From assembly GCA_016858145.1 (NCBI GenBank), contig JAEHOE010000037.1, positions 310,001-374,000 of the forward strand: a stretch of DNA of 64,000 nucleotides. Reading direction: 5' to 3'. Position 1 is the stretch's first letter, and each line of letters begins with the position of its first letter. This DNA is from Edaphochlamys debaryana. Taxonomy: Eukaryota > Chlorophyta > Chlorophyceae > Chlamydomonadales. Shown here one piece after another: positions 10,601 through 22,650 of this stretch. A program made the translations under genes and the position numbers. The notes below the pieces were generated by a model that did not search any database, was not told the origin of the DNA, and saw only the letters and a program-made list of their open reading frames with translations.

Positions 10601-13335
10601 TCTCTGTGCGGGCGGCAGGGGCCTCAGCCGTGCCCCTATGGCTAGGGGCACGAGGGGCACGTGGCAAGGGGCCCATCGCCTCAGCGTCCTGATGGCACCC
10701 CGCCCATGTCAGTTTCGCCTCCACCCACCTACCCGACCAACCAACCAACCGCCCAACAAACCAACCGCATTGGTCTCGCCGCCCTCAGGTGGTTCAACCT
10801 GACAGTGGGCCGCAACCACATCCTAACCGCCACGGGGGACAGGGGCGTGTGCTCCCTATACCAGGAGTTGCCTGATGGGGTGCGGCCCGCGATCCACAAT
10901 ACCATCAAGGTACGGTAAAGGAGGCAAAGGAATCTGCACTGTCGTACGTTGTACGGCACATGTGCACCTCTCGAGCTGACCTCTATCACGGGGCGTGATT
11001 GCGATCGGCCTAACATGTTCTTGACTGGGATCTGGATCTGGTACCGTACAGATGGTGCACTTCGGCCAGTCACCACCGCATCACCTCGCCGCACACCACC
11101 ACAGCCGCCACCACGCCCATAACGTGACACATCCCCCGCCGCCGCCGGAAGAGCGGTTTCCCGGGTTCGACAGCTTTCGCCAGTAAGGAGACAAGGAGCA
11201 GCGGCTACTGTGTTGCTCGGATTCCGCCGTTAGTGGCCTGATACTTGCCTTTTGGCGGTTCCGTACCGCTGTCCGTGCTTGTGCAGGGCCGAGATCTCTA
11301 TGGAGTACGAACGGTGTTACTGGTGAGCATTCCTTCCTCGTCTCTGGCTGCGGTTGCACGCAACGTGGCAGCTGCACCTGCCTAACGCCTGACCACCCAA
11401 AAACCGGCCTGCCACCCGCCACGCTCAGGCCTGAGAAAGATGTGGTGATCAACCCACACACACCCTTCGCCCCCGAAGAGTACCACCAGGTACTAAGGCA
11501 CCGATGCTTGTAGCCATGACTCTTGCACGGCTTGAATGCGGCTCCTTGCTTGATGGCTCTCTGCTCGGTAACTCGCTCATTACAGGCATGGGATGTCGTG
11601 ACCCTGGCCAATGGGAGCGTGGTGGTTACACGCCGCAACCCCGGCCCGCGCAACACCACTCTTTTCTTCCAGGGCAGCGCCTCGTGGGTAGCGCCCGGTC
11701 TGAGGAGCAACGTTACATGGGAGGCTTGGCCTGACGCGCTCGCTGATCTGTGTCCTTCCATCCGCGCAGGAAGAACATGGACTACAGCCAAGGGTGAGTG
11801 TCACAGGACATGCTGGGGAGGGGACGGCAAGTGGAAGCACGAGAGGGCGCAGTGCCGGGACCCCAGCCCGGGAAGGGGGCAGGGACGTGTGTCATGGGGC
11901 ATGGGTGTCAGCAGGGTCGCGCCGGTTTGGCTTTGCATGCGGAGCGTACGGGCACAGTCCGGGCCCCCGTCTCGCCCCCCAATGGATGCCATAAACGGAC
12001 TTGACCCCCGCACCACCACGCAGGGTCCGGCAGACGCTCTACAAGATGTTCGGGAAGGGGGGCAAGTACGACCCAGAGGGTCCCAACAGGCGCCCGGACT
12101 ACCGCCTCGGTGGCCATGGTGCGCCAATGGGCGCGGGCACGGTCCCCGTTCGGTCACACTCCGGGCCATCCTACAACATTGTCAACCTCCCCTCCTTGCT
12201 TGTGTGCGCACGTGCCGTACAGACATGTACCACTGGGGGATGCGTCGCTCCAACTTCTGTCTGGCGCCAACAGGCACGTGGGCTACCTTTCTGCGTGTGT
12301 ACGGTAGTCTAGGGCAGAGCCTTCACTCTGCCTGCTGCTGACTTTTTGTTGGCTGCTGGATGGGCGGCTCAACCTTCCTCGGGAATCCCCAGGGCACGGC
12401 TACACGATCCGCCTGAACGATGCCATGGCAATGGGGTGCGTCCCTGTAATTGTACAAGACTTTCTGTATCAGGTAATTTGTCAGATGTAGATGCATATGT
12501 ACTTGAGTCATGGCAGACGCGCGGCTTGCATTCCGCATCTATGATGAGCGCACTCTTCACACTCCTGTACCCTGGTCTTGACTGGACGCTCCTCAGCCCC
12601 TGTGGGACGTGCTGCCGTACGAGGAGTTCTCCATCCGCATGTCACGAGCGGATCTGCACAGGTGCGAGGGCGGGAATCCGGGTGGAGGTGCCCTTTGTAC
12701 GGCAATCCCTGGATGTGGTCTGCCTGGGCCGTGGGCGCCGCATTATGTCACATTATGCACTTGCTCACCACATGGGTCCACCCGCAGGATTGTGGACATC
12801 CTAGACGAAGTTACGCCCGAGCAGCTCGCAAAGCTTCAGGTGCGTGGTTGTGTGCCCACAGCCGAATGCGATTCGTCCTCTGTCCTTGCATCTCAGGCGG
12901 GCTGTGACTGGGTGGATGTGGGGTCCTGTCCGCTGTCTGGCCTGGGCTGGGTGGTTGCTTGCGCCGGCCTGCTGCTTCACGCGCTCTGCCGTGCCCACTC
13001 GTCCATACGCATGTAATCAGGCCGGAGTCGACCGGTGGCACAGGTGAGGGACGGGAGGGGTGCATCGTGCAGGGCAGGCGAAGAGGCTCACCGCGAGCGC
13101 ATAGCAAGTGGATGCTTACTTGGCGCTGGGCCCGTGGGGTCCCGTACGAAGCCGCACTAGTGCCCTCGTTACGGTAGGTGTCTGTTGCTCCCAAATAATA
13201 CGCGCTGCCCCACCGAGCAGGGCCTTCCTGTGGGACTTGACCGGTCTGTCGTACAACTACACCATCACGTCGCTAAAGCGGAGAGCGCTGCAGCTTTGGA
13301 CCGATGAGTACCGCCGACGCCAGCTGAGCAGCTGA
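7642..13335 (+). CDS. EXT-A: secretory EGF-like/exostosin (GT47) glycosyltransferase
   Basis: Probable type II/secretory GT47 family glycosyltransferase acting in ER/Golgi on extracellular glycans. Exons: 7642-7745, 7911-7966, 8044-8122, about 8247-8270, 8381-8465, 8563-8701, 8926-8981, 9126-9278, 9421-9518, 9746-9833, 9967-10067, 10305-10346, 10490-10550, 10789-10909, 11052-11182, 11287-11332, 11429-11489, 11586-11693, 11770-11793, 12024-12118, 12223-12273, 12393-12472, 12597-12661, 12788-12839, 13021-13043, 13221-13335; about 685 residues. The start has a signal sequence (MSRTNRIALALLLLSAASA). Cys-rich EGF-like segments follow (GETGECECPYGLAG; GVGTCGRRGFCHCQPGIWGL). The exostosin domain begins at MKIYVYDTP and carries AALFFVPDFCYFHI, MRRSNFCLAPTGHGYTIRLN and AMAMGCVPVIVQD. 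Oddities: a His-rich insertion in exon 15 and an apparent GC donor after exon 21. The acceptor sugar cannot be told from sequence; exon 4 boundaries are uncertain. Confidence 0.88.
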
Positions 13336-14411
13336 GGACCGGCCTGCTGGGGTTGAATGAGAATACATTGAGGTCGCGAACGCGAAAATGGGGGCCGTCT
13401 CCGGCGGGGGCGAACCGCTGTCTGACTGGGACAAGGACATCTGCACACGGGGTTGGGGACTGTCTTGATGACGGGCGGTGTTGATGCCGTACGCTAGATC
13501 GCGTGTGTGTTTGGCATGGTGGTGGGGGTGGGGCTGAACTTTGGTTGAGTCATGGTGTGTGGCGCCCCGAAAGCATGGCGTTGGAAGACCATTGAGAGAG
13601 CTATGAGGATTCGCATGACATGGATGGATATGACGGCCTTTTGTCATGACGTCTGCCGGTCTGCGTTGGCAGGATTCTGCACCCCGTGCCAGGTCTCTCA
13701 TTACAGCCAACGCTGAAGCCAAAACGTTAGCAGAGCATTCCTCCCTGCCGTTCTGGCCCGTTGTCCTCGCTGAGCTCCCTGAACTACCTCGACTCACTAG
13801 AATCTGACATCCTGATAAGCTGCTATGCAAGCCTGTCCTCAAAGCATCCAGAACACATTCGCACCTTCCTCTCGCTCGAGGGCCAACCCCTACCTCGTCA
13901 CTTGCGTTGCATCTTGCTTAAGCCCCTGCTTCGCAACACTACTACCAGGCCAGGCCGACTCCTGTCCTTGCACTGATCACACTGCAGGAAGTTAAGGGGG
14001 TCCCGGCTCCTGTTCTGGACCTGCTGAAACGCCAGCATGGGAGCTCAGGGGTCCCACTTCGCCATTTACCACATGCGCCCGTACGGCATGCAGACGTGTG
14101 CAGGCCTGAGGCACGGCACTCCGCCCCGCGCCCCCTCGCCAGGAAAAGCGCATTTGCAGCGCTCAGTCGCATACACCTACCCGGGCTTCCACTCCTACTA
14201 AGGTATGCCTCCTCGCCATCGCCTGCCCTTCGCCGCCCTCGCCCCGGCTCGCCCGCTCCAGTAAACAGCCTCCTGCTGTCCAGCACACAGCAGGCTCCTA
14301 CTGCCAGCTGCCTCCCCGATGGCCTTCGCCAAAATCGGTCCAGGTCCCTAAGCGGCCGCCCCACCCTGCGTGCGAGCCGCCTCCCGGCCTTAGGCGCCCC
14401 CTCCCCCGCTG
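13336..14411. other. Intergenic between convergent EXT-A and EXT-B remnant
   Basis: About 1.1 kb between the EXT-A stop and the EXT-B terminal exon on the opposite strand. It should contain the EXT-A 3' UTR. I see no coding signal, tandem array or transposon end here. Confidence 0.6.
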
Positions 14412-14830
14412 CTAGGGCGACGTGGCCGCGCCCCCCACTGCGTGCACCTGGCCCATGCGGCCGTGCAGCCACTGGATGATGGTGGACAGGGCGTCCACGT
14501 GCACCGGGAAGCGACCCACGGGCTGGTACGGGTGCAGCTCGGGCGTGCCGGCAGAGGTCTGCGAGGGCCACGCAGGGGCACAGCACTGCCGGTGAGATGG
14601 GCGTGAGGTCTGACATACGGATAGCGCGTGGAGCGTGGCGCATCGAGGGTCCCAAGTGCAGGGAGGGAGCGCTCGGCTCCAGGCTCGAACTCACCGCGGG
14701 GACCGCGGAATGTGAACCCCCGGCCTACCTCTGCCAAGTTACGATTCTATAAGGACGGGGTGGCCGAGTGCATGAGCGGCCCGTGCGCGTATGCGAGCCT
14801 GGGGGAAAAAGGCGCGGGCGGGTTCAAGGC

Positions 14831-15402
14831 AGTGTTGCTATCTTAGTGCGGAAGTGCGGGGGAGTGAGGCCATCCCGCACTTTCGGTGACGGAAAGAGCC
14901 TCATGTGCGGAAGCTCCCGCACTTTTGTAGCAAAGTTTGGTTGCGAGTGCGGCCCGCGCCGGCACATTTTTGAGCCTTCTGGCGGCTCAGGTGCGGGGGC
15001 CCCTCAACCCCTGGGGGGCCCACCGAACGGGCGCGGCCAGCCGGGCAGGCAGTCCCCTTCCCACCCCCACCGTCCAGCCCGCATCACATGCACTTGCAGC
15101 ATACACTACGGGGTTGCTGCTGGAATTCAAGACCCCCAGTTGCCCGCCTACATCAGCTCATGCACTAGGGCGAGAGCCAGGCAGACTCATCCGCTTGAAA
15201 CAGGCCTCCAGAACGCCGCGCCCTCCGCTACACTCCACCGCACTCTCCCGCACTTCTGGGCGGCAAGCGCTTGCCAAGTGCGGTCGCACGTTTTGGGCCG
15301 CCAAGGGCCACGAAGTGCGGCCCGCTTTCGCACTCTTGGGCTTGGACCCGAGGTCCGAGTGCGGGACCTCCCGCACTTCGGCCCAGGGAAGATAGCAACG
15401 CT
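14831..15402. mobile_element. 572-bp non-autonomous DNA transposon with 10-bp target duplication
   Basis: Ends are inverted: left AGTGTTGCTATCTT (from 14831), right reverse complement AGCGTTGCTATCTT (ending 15402). The flanks are a perfect direct repeat GGTTCAAGGC at 14821-14830 and 15403-15412. The interior carries many copies of GTGCGGG and its complement CCCGCAC, clustered near both ends. There is no plausible transposase frame. A 9-11 bp duplication fits Mutator-like elements best, but superfamily is an inference. It lies in a former intron of EXT-B. Confidence 0.85.
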
Positions 15403-16133
15403 GGTTCAAGGCCTGTACCCACCCAAGGGTTCTGTCCATGCCCACAGGCAACAGGAGCATGCCTGTCACGCACCTGTGCCATCCGCCAGCCAGCCACCGC
15501 TGCATGTGCTCAATCTGTCCCACAGGCCAGGAACAAGGGGTTGTTGTATCAAGCTTGCGGCTTAAAGCGGACCCGGCAGAGCCCCCAGGCCGGGCACAAG
15601 AGGGCCCCGCTTCCCTGCATCCCCGCTTCCTGATGGAAACCGAACGGACGTGGCTGGGTACCACAGGCCCTAGCTAGGGAGCCCACCTGCTCGGGCGATG
15701 TCGCCTTGAGGATGTGCGGCAGGCGCTCGTTGAGAGCGGCCTCCTTAAGGCCCAGAGAGAAGGAGTCGAGGTCCAGGGCGCCCTGCGAATGCGCGGCGCT
15801 AGTTAGAGAGAGCTACGGACGCAGACTGCAGGCCAGCTGCAAGCTGAAAAGGAAGACCCCTTGCCGGCGGCCCCGATGGGCTCGCTCTGCGCACGTGCAG
15901 CGCACAACCCACACCAACGTCGTGCGCCTAACCTCGAACACGGCGTGCGTGTTGTCCATGATTATGATGGACAGGCAGCCGTGCAGCACCGCGTCCTCCA
16001 TCCGCATGGCGTAGCCGTCGCCTGCTCACAGAAACACGCGGGACAGGGAAGGAGGGCTTGGGGATGAGGACTTCGAGGGGCCAGGCCCCAGTGCCTCCAG
16101 CAGCCCTGACACCGACCCTTACGCGGCGCCATG

Positions 16134-19100
16134 CCCTACGTCAGTCCTGGGGCGGGTTACCGCCCGGGTTTGGGTGGGTTCGGCGAACCCACCCCGAACC
16201 TGCGAGACCGGGTTTTGACACATGACAAACCGGCCCGGTAACCCGCCTTCCACACCGGGTGGATCCAAAGTGGTTCTGCGGCCGTATTGACACTCGGATT
16301 TTACATGCTGACCGCGCTCCGCACCCAGCTCCTGCCTGGCTACCTGCTCAAGCCTTCCTGCCTGCCTCTGTGTCCTGCCTGCCACTATCTCTCTCATCTT
16401 GGCTTGTCTCCTGCCCACTTGCGTTCCAGCCTCAAACGCCAAGTAAACATCTCTTCTCCACGCAGCCTGTAAGCTATCCTGCCAGCGAATTCCCGACCTC
16501 TGCCTCAACTAGCCGGTGTTAACCCTATGTCAAAGCCCCGACCTTGCCATGTGTTAAACCGATGTCAAAGCCCCGACCTTCCCATCTGTCTCTCCAAGCG
16601 CAGCCTGCTGGGATGTCATCGCACGCCCAATGAGTCCTCCTGCATCCTGGGGGGCGAGGGGGGACGGTGACAAGTTCAGTACCCGTGCCGCGGCTTTGCT
16701 TGATGTCCTGGCCGCACTTCATGCCCCGCCCTCCCGAACCAGTGCGTCCGTACCCTTACCTCAGCACCTCATCACCCCTCCCCGCCTTCTGTCCCCTACC
16801 CCGGCAAGGTCACGCTCCGCCCACCCACCTCCTCTCGCCTGCCTTATGGGGGAAGCTTCCCACCCCCTCACCTTGCCATTGTCCACGCGCCCCTCGCCTC
16901 ACATCTCACACCCTCAACCCAGCTTCCCATAGCCCCTCACCTTCCCGTCTTTCCACCGTGGAGGCCTCCATGGCCTAGGCAGCGCCGGCCATGCGCACGG
17001 CCGTGCGTTCCAGCGGGAGCCAACAGGAACAGGCTGGGCGCCGCGGGCAGGGCCACGGCGTCGTGTATGAGCTGGGAAGGGGGCGAGAAAGGGGGGAAGC
17101 ACCAGTTGACGTGAGAGGAGTAGAAGAGCAGAGGGTGCGAGAGGAGCAAACGACTTCGTGTTCTGGCGTAGGAATAGATTAGCATGCCCCCTTCGCATCC
17201 GCCCTCAAACAATCCGCCATCTTTGTTGCCTTCTCACCGCGGAAGCACGACGTCCGTGAGCATGTAGGCCGGGCCCGGCCTGAAGTGCCGGGGCGGGGGG
17301 GCAGCTCAACGGAACGTGCCAAGGGCGGGGGGGGGGGGGGCAGACGGCAGACAGAAGCCCTACTGCCCCGAGCCAAACGTCAAGCCCCGGTCCCAACACG
17401 CCAAGTTCACGGACTGCTGCCCAGACATGACGGGAAAGGTACAGGAACCGCCTTTGCGCAAGGCCTGCTGCGCTCGCCTAGCCCCTCTGCCTGCCTGCCA
17501 AATCATCTCAGCTCCCTAGTAGAAGCCTCACGATATCCAGACAACTGTCGGGGGAAGGCCTGGTGGGGTGGGCGGGGGGGCGGGATTAGCGACAGGCAAC
17601 TGGGCGTAGTGACGCGGGGAGCGGGGGCAGAGGCGGGGGGGGCATCAAACAGCGGCCCCCCCGTGAGCAACTTTGGGTTGCGCTAGCTGCCCATCCCAGC
17701 CTTCAACTGATCGCGTGTCATTCAAGACATCCTCGGGTTGCCTGAGCTCACCGTCGCGCGGTCACACAGCACATTCGGTCCACCGCACGGGCCCAATCGC
17801 GGCCTCCGATTTGCACATCCATGACCTATTGTCGCACATCTCCTGGGAGGACATCGCGCGAAGCGCGAGTTTGACTACCAGCGCGCCCCCCCCCCGCACG
17901 CCGCACCGTGGTCCTGAGACGCAAAGCCTGTTTCGATCTTGATATATCATGAATACGCCTCAGGATTAACATTATGAAGAATCCAAGCGAAAAGAGCAGG
18001 ACTTGGGCATTGGTCGGCAGTTGCTTCTTTGTCGCTCAGTCCTCATCTCTGCTGTTGCACCGTATTGTATCTACAGTGTATGTGTCTTCCAGTATGTGCG
18101 ACAACGGTCTCCGGACCGTTCTGCGGACCGTGTCCGCGGAATCGCGCCATGACAGCTGGGGCCAGGGCAGGCACGGGGAACTAGCGGGAAACAGGTCTTC
18201 GTTCCTTTCACTGCTTGCCAGTCACGCGTGCATCGGCGCTTGGGCGGGATTTGCCGGTGAAGCGGGGGAACACACCAGGGGCTAAACCTGCCGGGTTTGG
18301 CCCCCGGTTCGCCCCCGGTAACCGGGTTGGCACGCCCATCCACGATGGGACAGAGCCGTACGGATCGGCCCGAAGACCCACCCCTGGTACGAGTGAAAAA
18401 ATCTTCACTCTTGGTGACACTTCGTCACATTTCGCGTGAGACCCAACCAAACGCCATGCGAGCACACATCGCACGGTCGACAGGTGGAGCGGACCCCCAA
18501 AACGCACAGCGCGGGACCAAAGACCTCCGATTGAGGGATGTCCGGACCTCGTCGGCACAACCCGCGCGACCCAGCCGCGCACACCAGCAAATGAATGCGC
18601 CACCGGCAACCGCGCAGAGCTTGAAACAGGCGCCCGAGGCCAAAAAGCGACTGCACGCGACAAAGTTGTCGGGCTGCGCCAGCGCAGTCGAGCGGTGCTA
18701 TAGGAGCATGAAACGTAGAGGAGAGCAAGGAGAGAAAGCGGGGCGCAGCGCAGCGAGTGGGTACCGAGCGGCTCGCGATTGAAACTGGAGGCACGTCTCG
18801 CGACGTGACGCCAGCCCCAGCACACCGAGTAATGCAACACGCAATATTTAGGGAAGGCGTCGCGTGCAACGTGGGACCACAAGTCAGGAGCATGGTGCTC
18901 CGCCCACTTGGCAGCGACGCCACCTCGTGCGACGGCAGCGTGCTCGCGCAGTGATAGCGACAGTAGACCAGGCTACGGGCAGTCGGGCACGCGGCGCTGG
19001 ACACCATCCTGGCACCATCGCGAGTGCAGTGTCCCGCCTTCCCCGCTCGCCCAAGGCGCGCGCACGGGAAGCAAGTCCGCAAAGTCCAGAGCTGACAGGG

Positions 19101-20523
19101 CAACTGACCAAAACGCCAGTTGGCAGCTCGGGGCCCGAGCATGAGCTTGCGCCCCTTGCGCCCCTCGCCCCCCTTGCCCCCCTAATCCCCCCCCCCCCGC
19201 ACCCCCACCCCCCGTGCCCCGCACCCCTCAGCCTCCCCCTGCTCCCCGCAACCCCAACACCATCCCCCAGGGGCCCCCGCAGAGCTTGCTGTTGCCCCTC
19301 ACGTTCTCTGCGTCTCTTCAGCCCCCTTACCCCCCTTACCCCCCCAGCTGCCTGTGCCCCCCATCCCCCCCACGCCCCCCACGCCCCCCACGCGTCGGAG
19401 GGACATCGCTCTCTGCTCTTGCGAGCAGGGTTGCGGGTAGTCGCTCGCCAGAGATGTTGTCGCACTTTGCTGGCCCTGCTTTTCGCGTAACCTCGTCCAC
19501 CGTGTCCCCTTCCCCCCCGCGTGGAAGGGGACACGGACCCCTGCCCCTGAGAATTGTCTACTAGAAGCCATGTGCCCTCCGTCCAGCCTTGCAGTGTCGT
19601 TTCGGGGTCCGCTGGGGGGCTGGGGCTACACTCCTTGCTGGGTTTGCGGGGGCCTGTCTCTGCAAGGGCTGCCTGCCTCGTCTTGCAGCGCCCTGGCCCG
19701 CCTCCCGGTGGTGTAAGCCTCCGGGTCGCGCTCATGTGCCCGCCCCTGCACTACTGCCTGGGACCATCCGGACGCCTCCACCGTTGCCCCCACATCAGCC
19801 CGGCTACCGTGCGCCCCCCCGGCCGGATGCGCCCGCCGCCGCTTCACTCCTTGACTCCTGCGTCCGCCTGGCCCATGCCACCCAGCTGGCCCCGCACTGG
19901 TGTGCGACCGCGCAGCACATGGGAGTCTGGATCCAGCAGCAACCCTCATGGGCGAGCTCTATCTCTGCGAAGTAGAGGGGTTGACATGCCTTGTCAAGGC
20001 TCCCTGGAGCGACCTATCAGGGCGACTCGCGCTGCGGAGTCGAGTGCCAGGGGCTCCGTCAAGCTGGATTGTGCTGCTGCTGCTCCACACGGCCGCTTTC
20101 CGGGACTGCGGGACATGCATATCGGGTCAGCTGCAGGGCATCGGGCACAGTCGGTCGCTCGGCGGGAGTGCAATCTTACCCAGACCCCGAACGATTGTGC
20201 ACGCCTCTCCTGCGTGGCAGCTAGCTTGCAACCCTGGAACGGCGCGAAGGGGTGCAGGGCAGCGAGTGGCAAAGCGCCAGATGACGCGAGGGGACGGGAA
20301 GTGACGGGAAATGCAGCTCTAGGCTTATGCGCATGCTTACACTGCGTTTGCCATGGACCCGAGAACCCACAACGGAGAACCACCTTCTGTCAATTTGAGC
20401 TGCGACCGGGGCGGGTTTGGGTGCGCGAACTGGCATGTCGGTTTTGGGGTCGGTTTGGGGGTCGGTTACCGGGTGGCACGAACCCGGGTTTGACCCGAAC
20501 CCGCCCTTAGACTGACGTAGGGA
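16134..20523. mobile_element. 4.4-kb DNA transposon, CCCTACGTCAGTC terminal inverted repeats, 3-bp ATG duplication
   Basis: The left end CCCTACGTCAGTC..GGGCGGGTT (from 16134) matches the reverse complement of the right end (to 20523). Flanking bases are ATG on both sides (16131-16133 and 20524-20526). Subterminal DNA on both sides is rich in CGGGTTTGGG/ACCCG palindromic motifs, and a similar patch lies inside at about 18240-18330. No transposase could be recognised; the longest frames (18208-19735) lack any domain I know. A 3-bp duplication fits CACTA-like or PIF/Harbinger elements, but the termini match neither textbook consensus. It interrupts an intron of EXT-B. Confidence 0.8.
16516..16585. 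repeat. Two-unit 35-bp tandem repeat inside the 4.4-kb element
   Basis: Units 16516-16550 and 16551-16585 share GTGTTAA..C.ATGTCAAAG followed by CCCCGACCTT.CCAT, with three mismatches. Confidence 0.9.
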
Positions 20524-22650
20524 TGGGGCCTAAGCGCCAGGGTCGCGAACCTCAGACAGCAGTGTCATGGAGCACTGCGGGCCCCCTCAAGCCACCTCGG
20601 GCCAGCTCGGGCCCCCTCACGTCCCCACAGGCCCCGTACCAGTCCTCACCCAGCCTTTCTCGGGCCTCTTCAGGCCCTCTCGGGCCCCCTCTCGGACCCG
20701 GATGCCCCCTCAGCCCCGCCTGGGTCCATCCAGGCCTGCTCGGAGCCGCTCGTTCCTGCACGCCCCTAGCAGTCCTCACCCGGCACTAAAGCGCAGGAGA
20801 TTGACCGAGCCAGGTGCTCAGCAGAGCTTCCCGGCACGTCCTCCCGCTCCCCAAGGTATATTCGATGCTTCTCCTGCCTACCTTGGTAAGACTGCAAGCA
20901 AGGGTGGGGGCCAGTCGCTTTGTCACGGGATCAGCAGAGAGTTGTACGTGATGGTCCCATGGAGGTCTCGCCATTCCATGCGGGCCGGTGCCCCGGGGCG
21001 GTCCCTGCGTGCGCAGTTCCACACCTGAACAGCTTCTGACGGATCCCTCGGCTGTAGTTCGGCAGGCGGTGCTTCCCGATGTCTCCTGCATGCTCCGCTG
21101 TTGGCCGGGAGCCATTGACCATGCCATGGAACCCGACCCGTCCACTGACCGTCAGCTCGCCGGCACTGATGAGGGGCGGTGCTATGACCGCAGTGCTGCT
21201 ATCTTCCTGGGGCTCGGCTCTTGGCTACGTACGTCAAAAGTTCTCCCTCCTGGTAGGTGGATTTGGCATGCATGCATGCATGTGGCAGGGCGTAAGTGCA
21301 AGGATGGAGGCACCCATACCCATTCTCTCGCTGCGTGTGTGTTCGATCTCAATGGGCGTTCTGCAGCTGTGACACACTTTGGTGCGCACGCACGCTCGCT
21401 CTCACGCGGCCGTATGGCCTGTCATGGGCTGTGTCTCCCATGGGCCCTCATGCACACGCGCTCCATGTCGCAGGTGCCCGAGCAGCGAGAAGCCCACCAG
21501 CTTGGGGCACGGACCCGGGAGGTGAAGGGTTGAGGCCATAAGCACGCGCTATGAACTGCCGAAGTCCTAGGCGGCTGCCACCCCCACCAGGCCCACTGGG
21601 CCCGTTTGGAGCCAGCCAGGAGATACAGATCACGCCCATCAAGCCCCACGTGGCTCTGTGGATAGGGCCACCAATGTATGGATCAACCGGTACACACGGC
21701 AGGACGTGCACGTTGTCTGGTCACGAAAGCTGAGAAGGGCAACTCTAGCTTACGATAGGGTGGTGCGGGGGGTCGTTTCCATCTCGAAGCCGGTTCGTGC
21801 AGGGCCGAAGCTCAGGCCTGTCACACGCCTTGCCCTTCCAGCCTGCCAGGGGACATTGGCGCCGTACGCATGCACAGGGCGCGGGGGCATCAGACGCAGC
21901 GCCAGCAGCGGCCTCTGTGCCATGACACCGAGCCTCACGCTCGCTGAGGGCAAGCTGTGCGAGAGCCTGGCGAGCGCTCTGCCGCTCAGTCCGCAAAATC
22001 CCATCCACCCACCCGCCGGGCACTGGCACACCCCGATGTCGTAGTGGCAGTTGCCCACACCGTTGCAGGGGCCCCACTTGGTGGAGGGACAGTCCTTTGA
22101 GCCGCGGGGGGCGGGCTTCCAGAGCAATCAATCCTGCCTGCGGGCGGCTCACCTCGAATTCAGCCCGCGCCCGTGTTCCTGGCAGGCGAATGCCCTGTAC
22201 GATAAGCACTGGCCTCACCTAAAGTACTCCTCGCACCCGCTTCCCCGGGTCAGGGCGCATAGGCCGCACTTGCCGCCGCTGCGGTCGCACGCGGCGGGGT
22301 GGCCCGCGTGCCGCGTGCCCAGCGCTGGCAACTGTGCGAAGAAGGAGCCACGAGCTTGAATAAGGAACTAGAGAGCGTCGTTAACCTTCCCTCGGCCCCG
22401 CCTTAACCTTGTTGGATTGGTGGAGGATGTGGTGGTCATACTGGCCTGCAAACATGGGTGAAGAGTGCGGATGGGTAACCCCTCGTGTTGCGGTCCTTCC
22501 CCCCGTTGCACCTCCCCTGGCCCCCCCCACGCACTCTCTGTCAAGTCTGTGACTGCAGCAGCGAACTTCTTTGACCCTGGATCGACTTCCGGCTTTGTGA
22601 CCCCTCCGAAGACTACTGCCCATTTTAGGGGCCTGCGCCGCCCTGCGGAG

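Larger units (their letters stand above)
14412..22650 (-). pseudogene. EXT-B: decayed EGF/exostosin paralogue of EXT-C, broken by transposons
   Basis: Exons recognised by alignment to EXT-C, reading leftwards. Exon-2 remnant 22540-22640 contains DPGSKK but in a shifted frame relative to its upstream part. Then GQYDHHILHQSNK (22400-22445), the Cys-rich segment at 22210-22330, an EGF-like exon (22030-22130) ending CHYDIGVCQCPAG, GWKGKACDRPELRPC (21770-21850), and SHVGLDGRDL (about 21640-21665). No counterpart is seen of the EXT-C exons from about 46700 to 42990, which include the start of the catalytic domain. Homology resumes with GDIGKHRLPNYSRGIRQKLF (21015-21080), the exon near 20815-20870, GDGYAMRMEDAVLHGCLSII (15950-16030), DLDSFSLGLKEAALNERLPH (15690-15790), QIEHMQRW (15480-15525), an exon with an in-frame TAG (14747-14749 in the alignment to EXT-C) and the terminal exon ending at 14412. 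The 4.4-kb and 572-bp elements sit in former introns. Pseudogene status is inferred from these combined lesions. Confidence 0.85.

Noticed and set aside
18208..19735. Frames of 224-283 residues inside the 4.4-kb element as a transposase
   Set aside because: No DDE, RNase H-like or zinc-finger pattern could be seen, and composition looks like non-coding GC-rich DNA.
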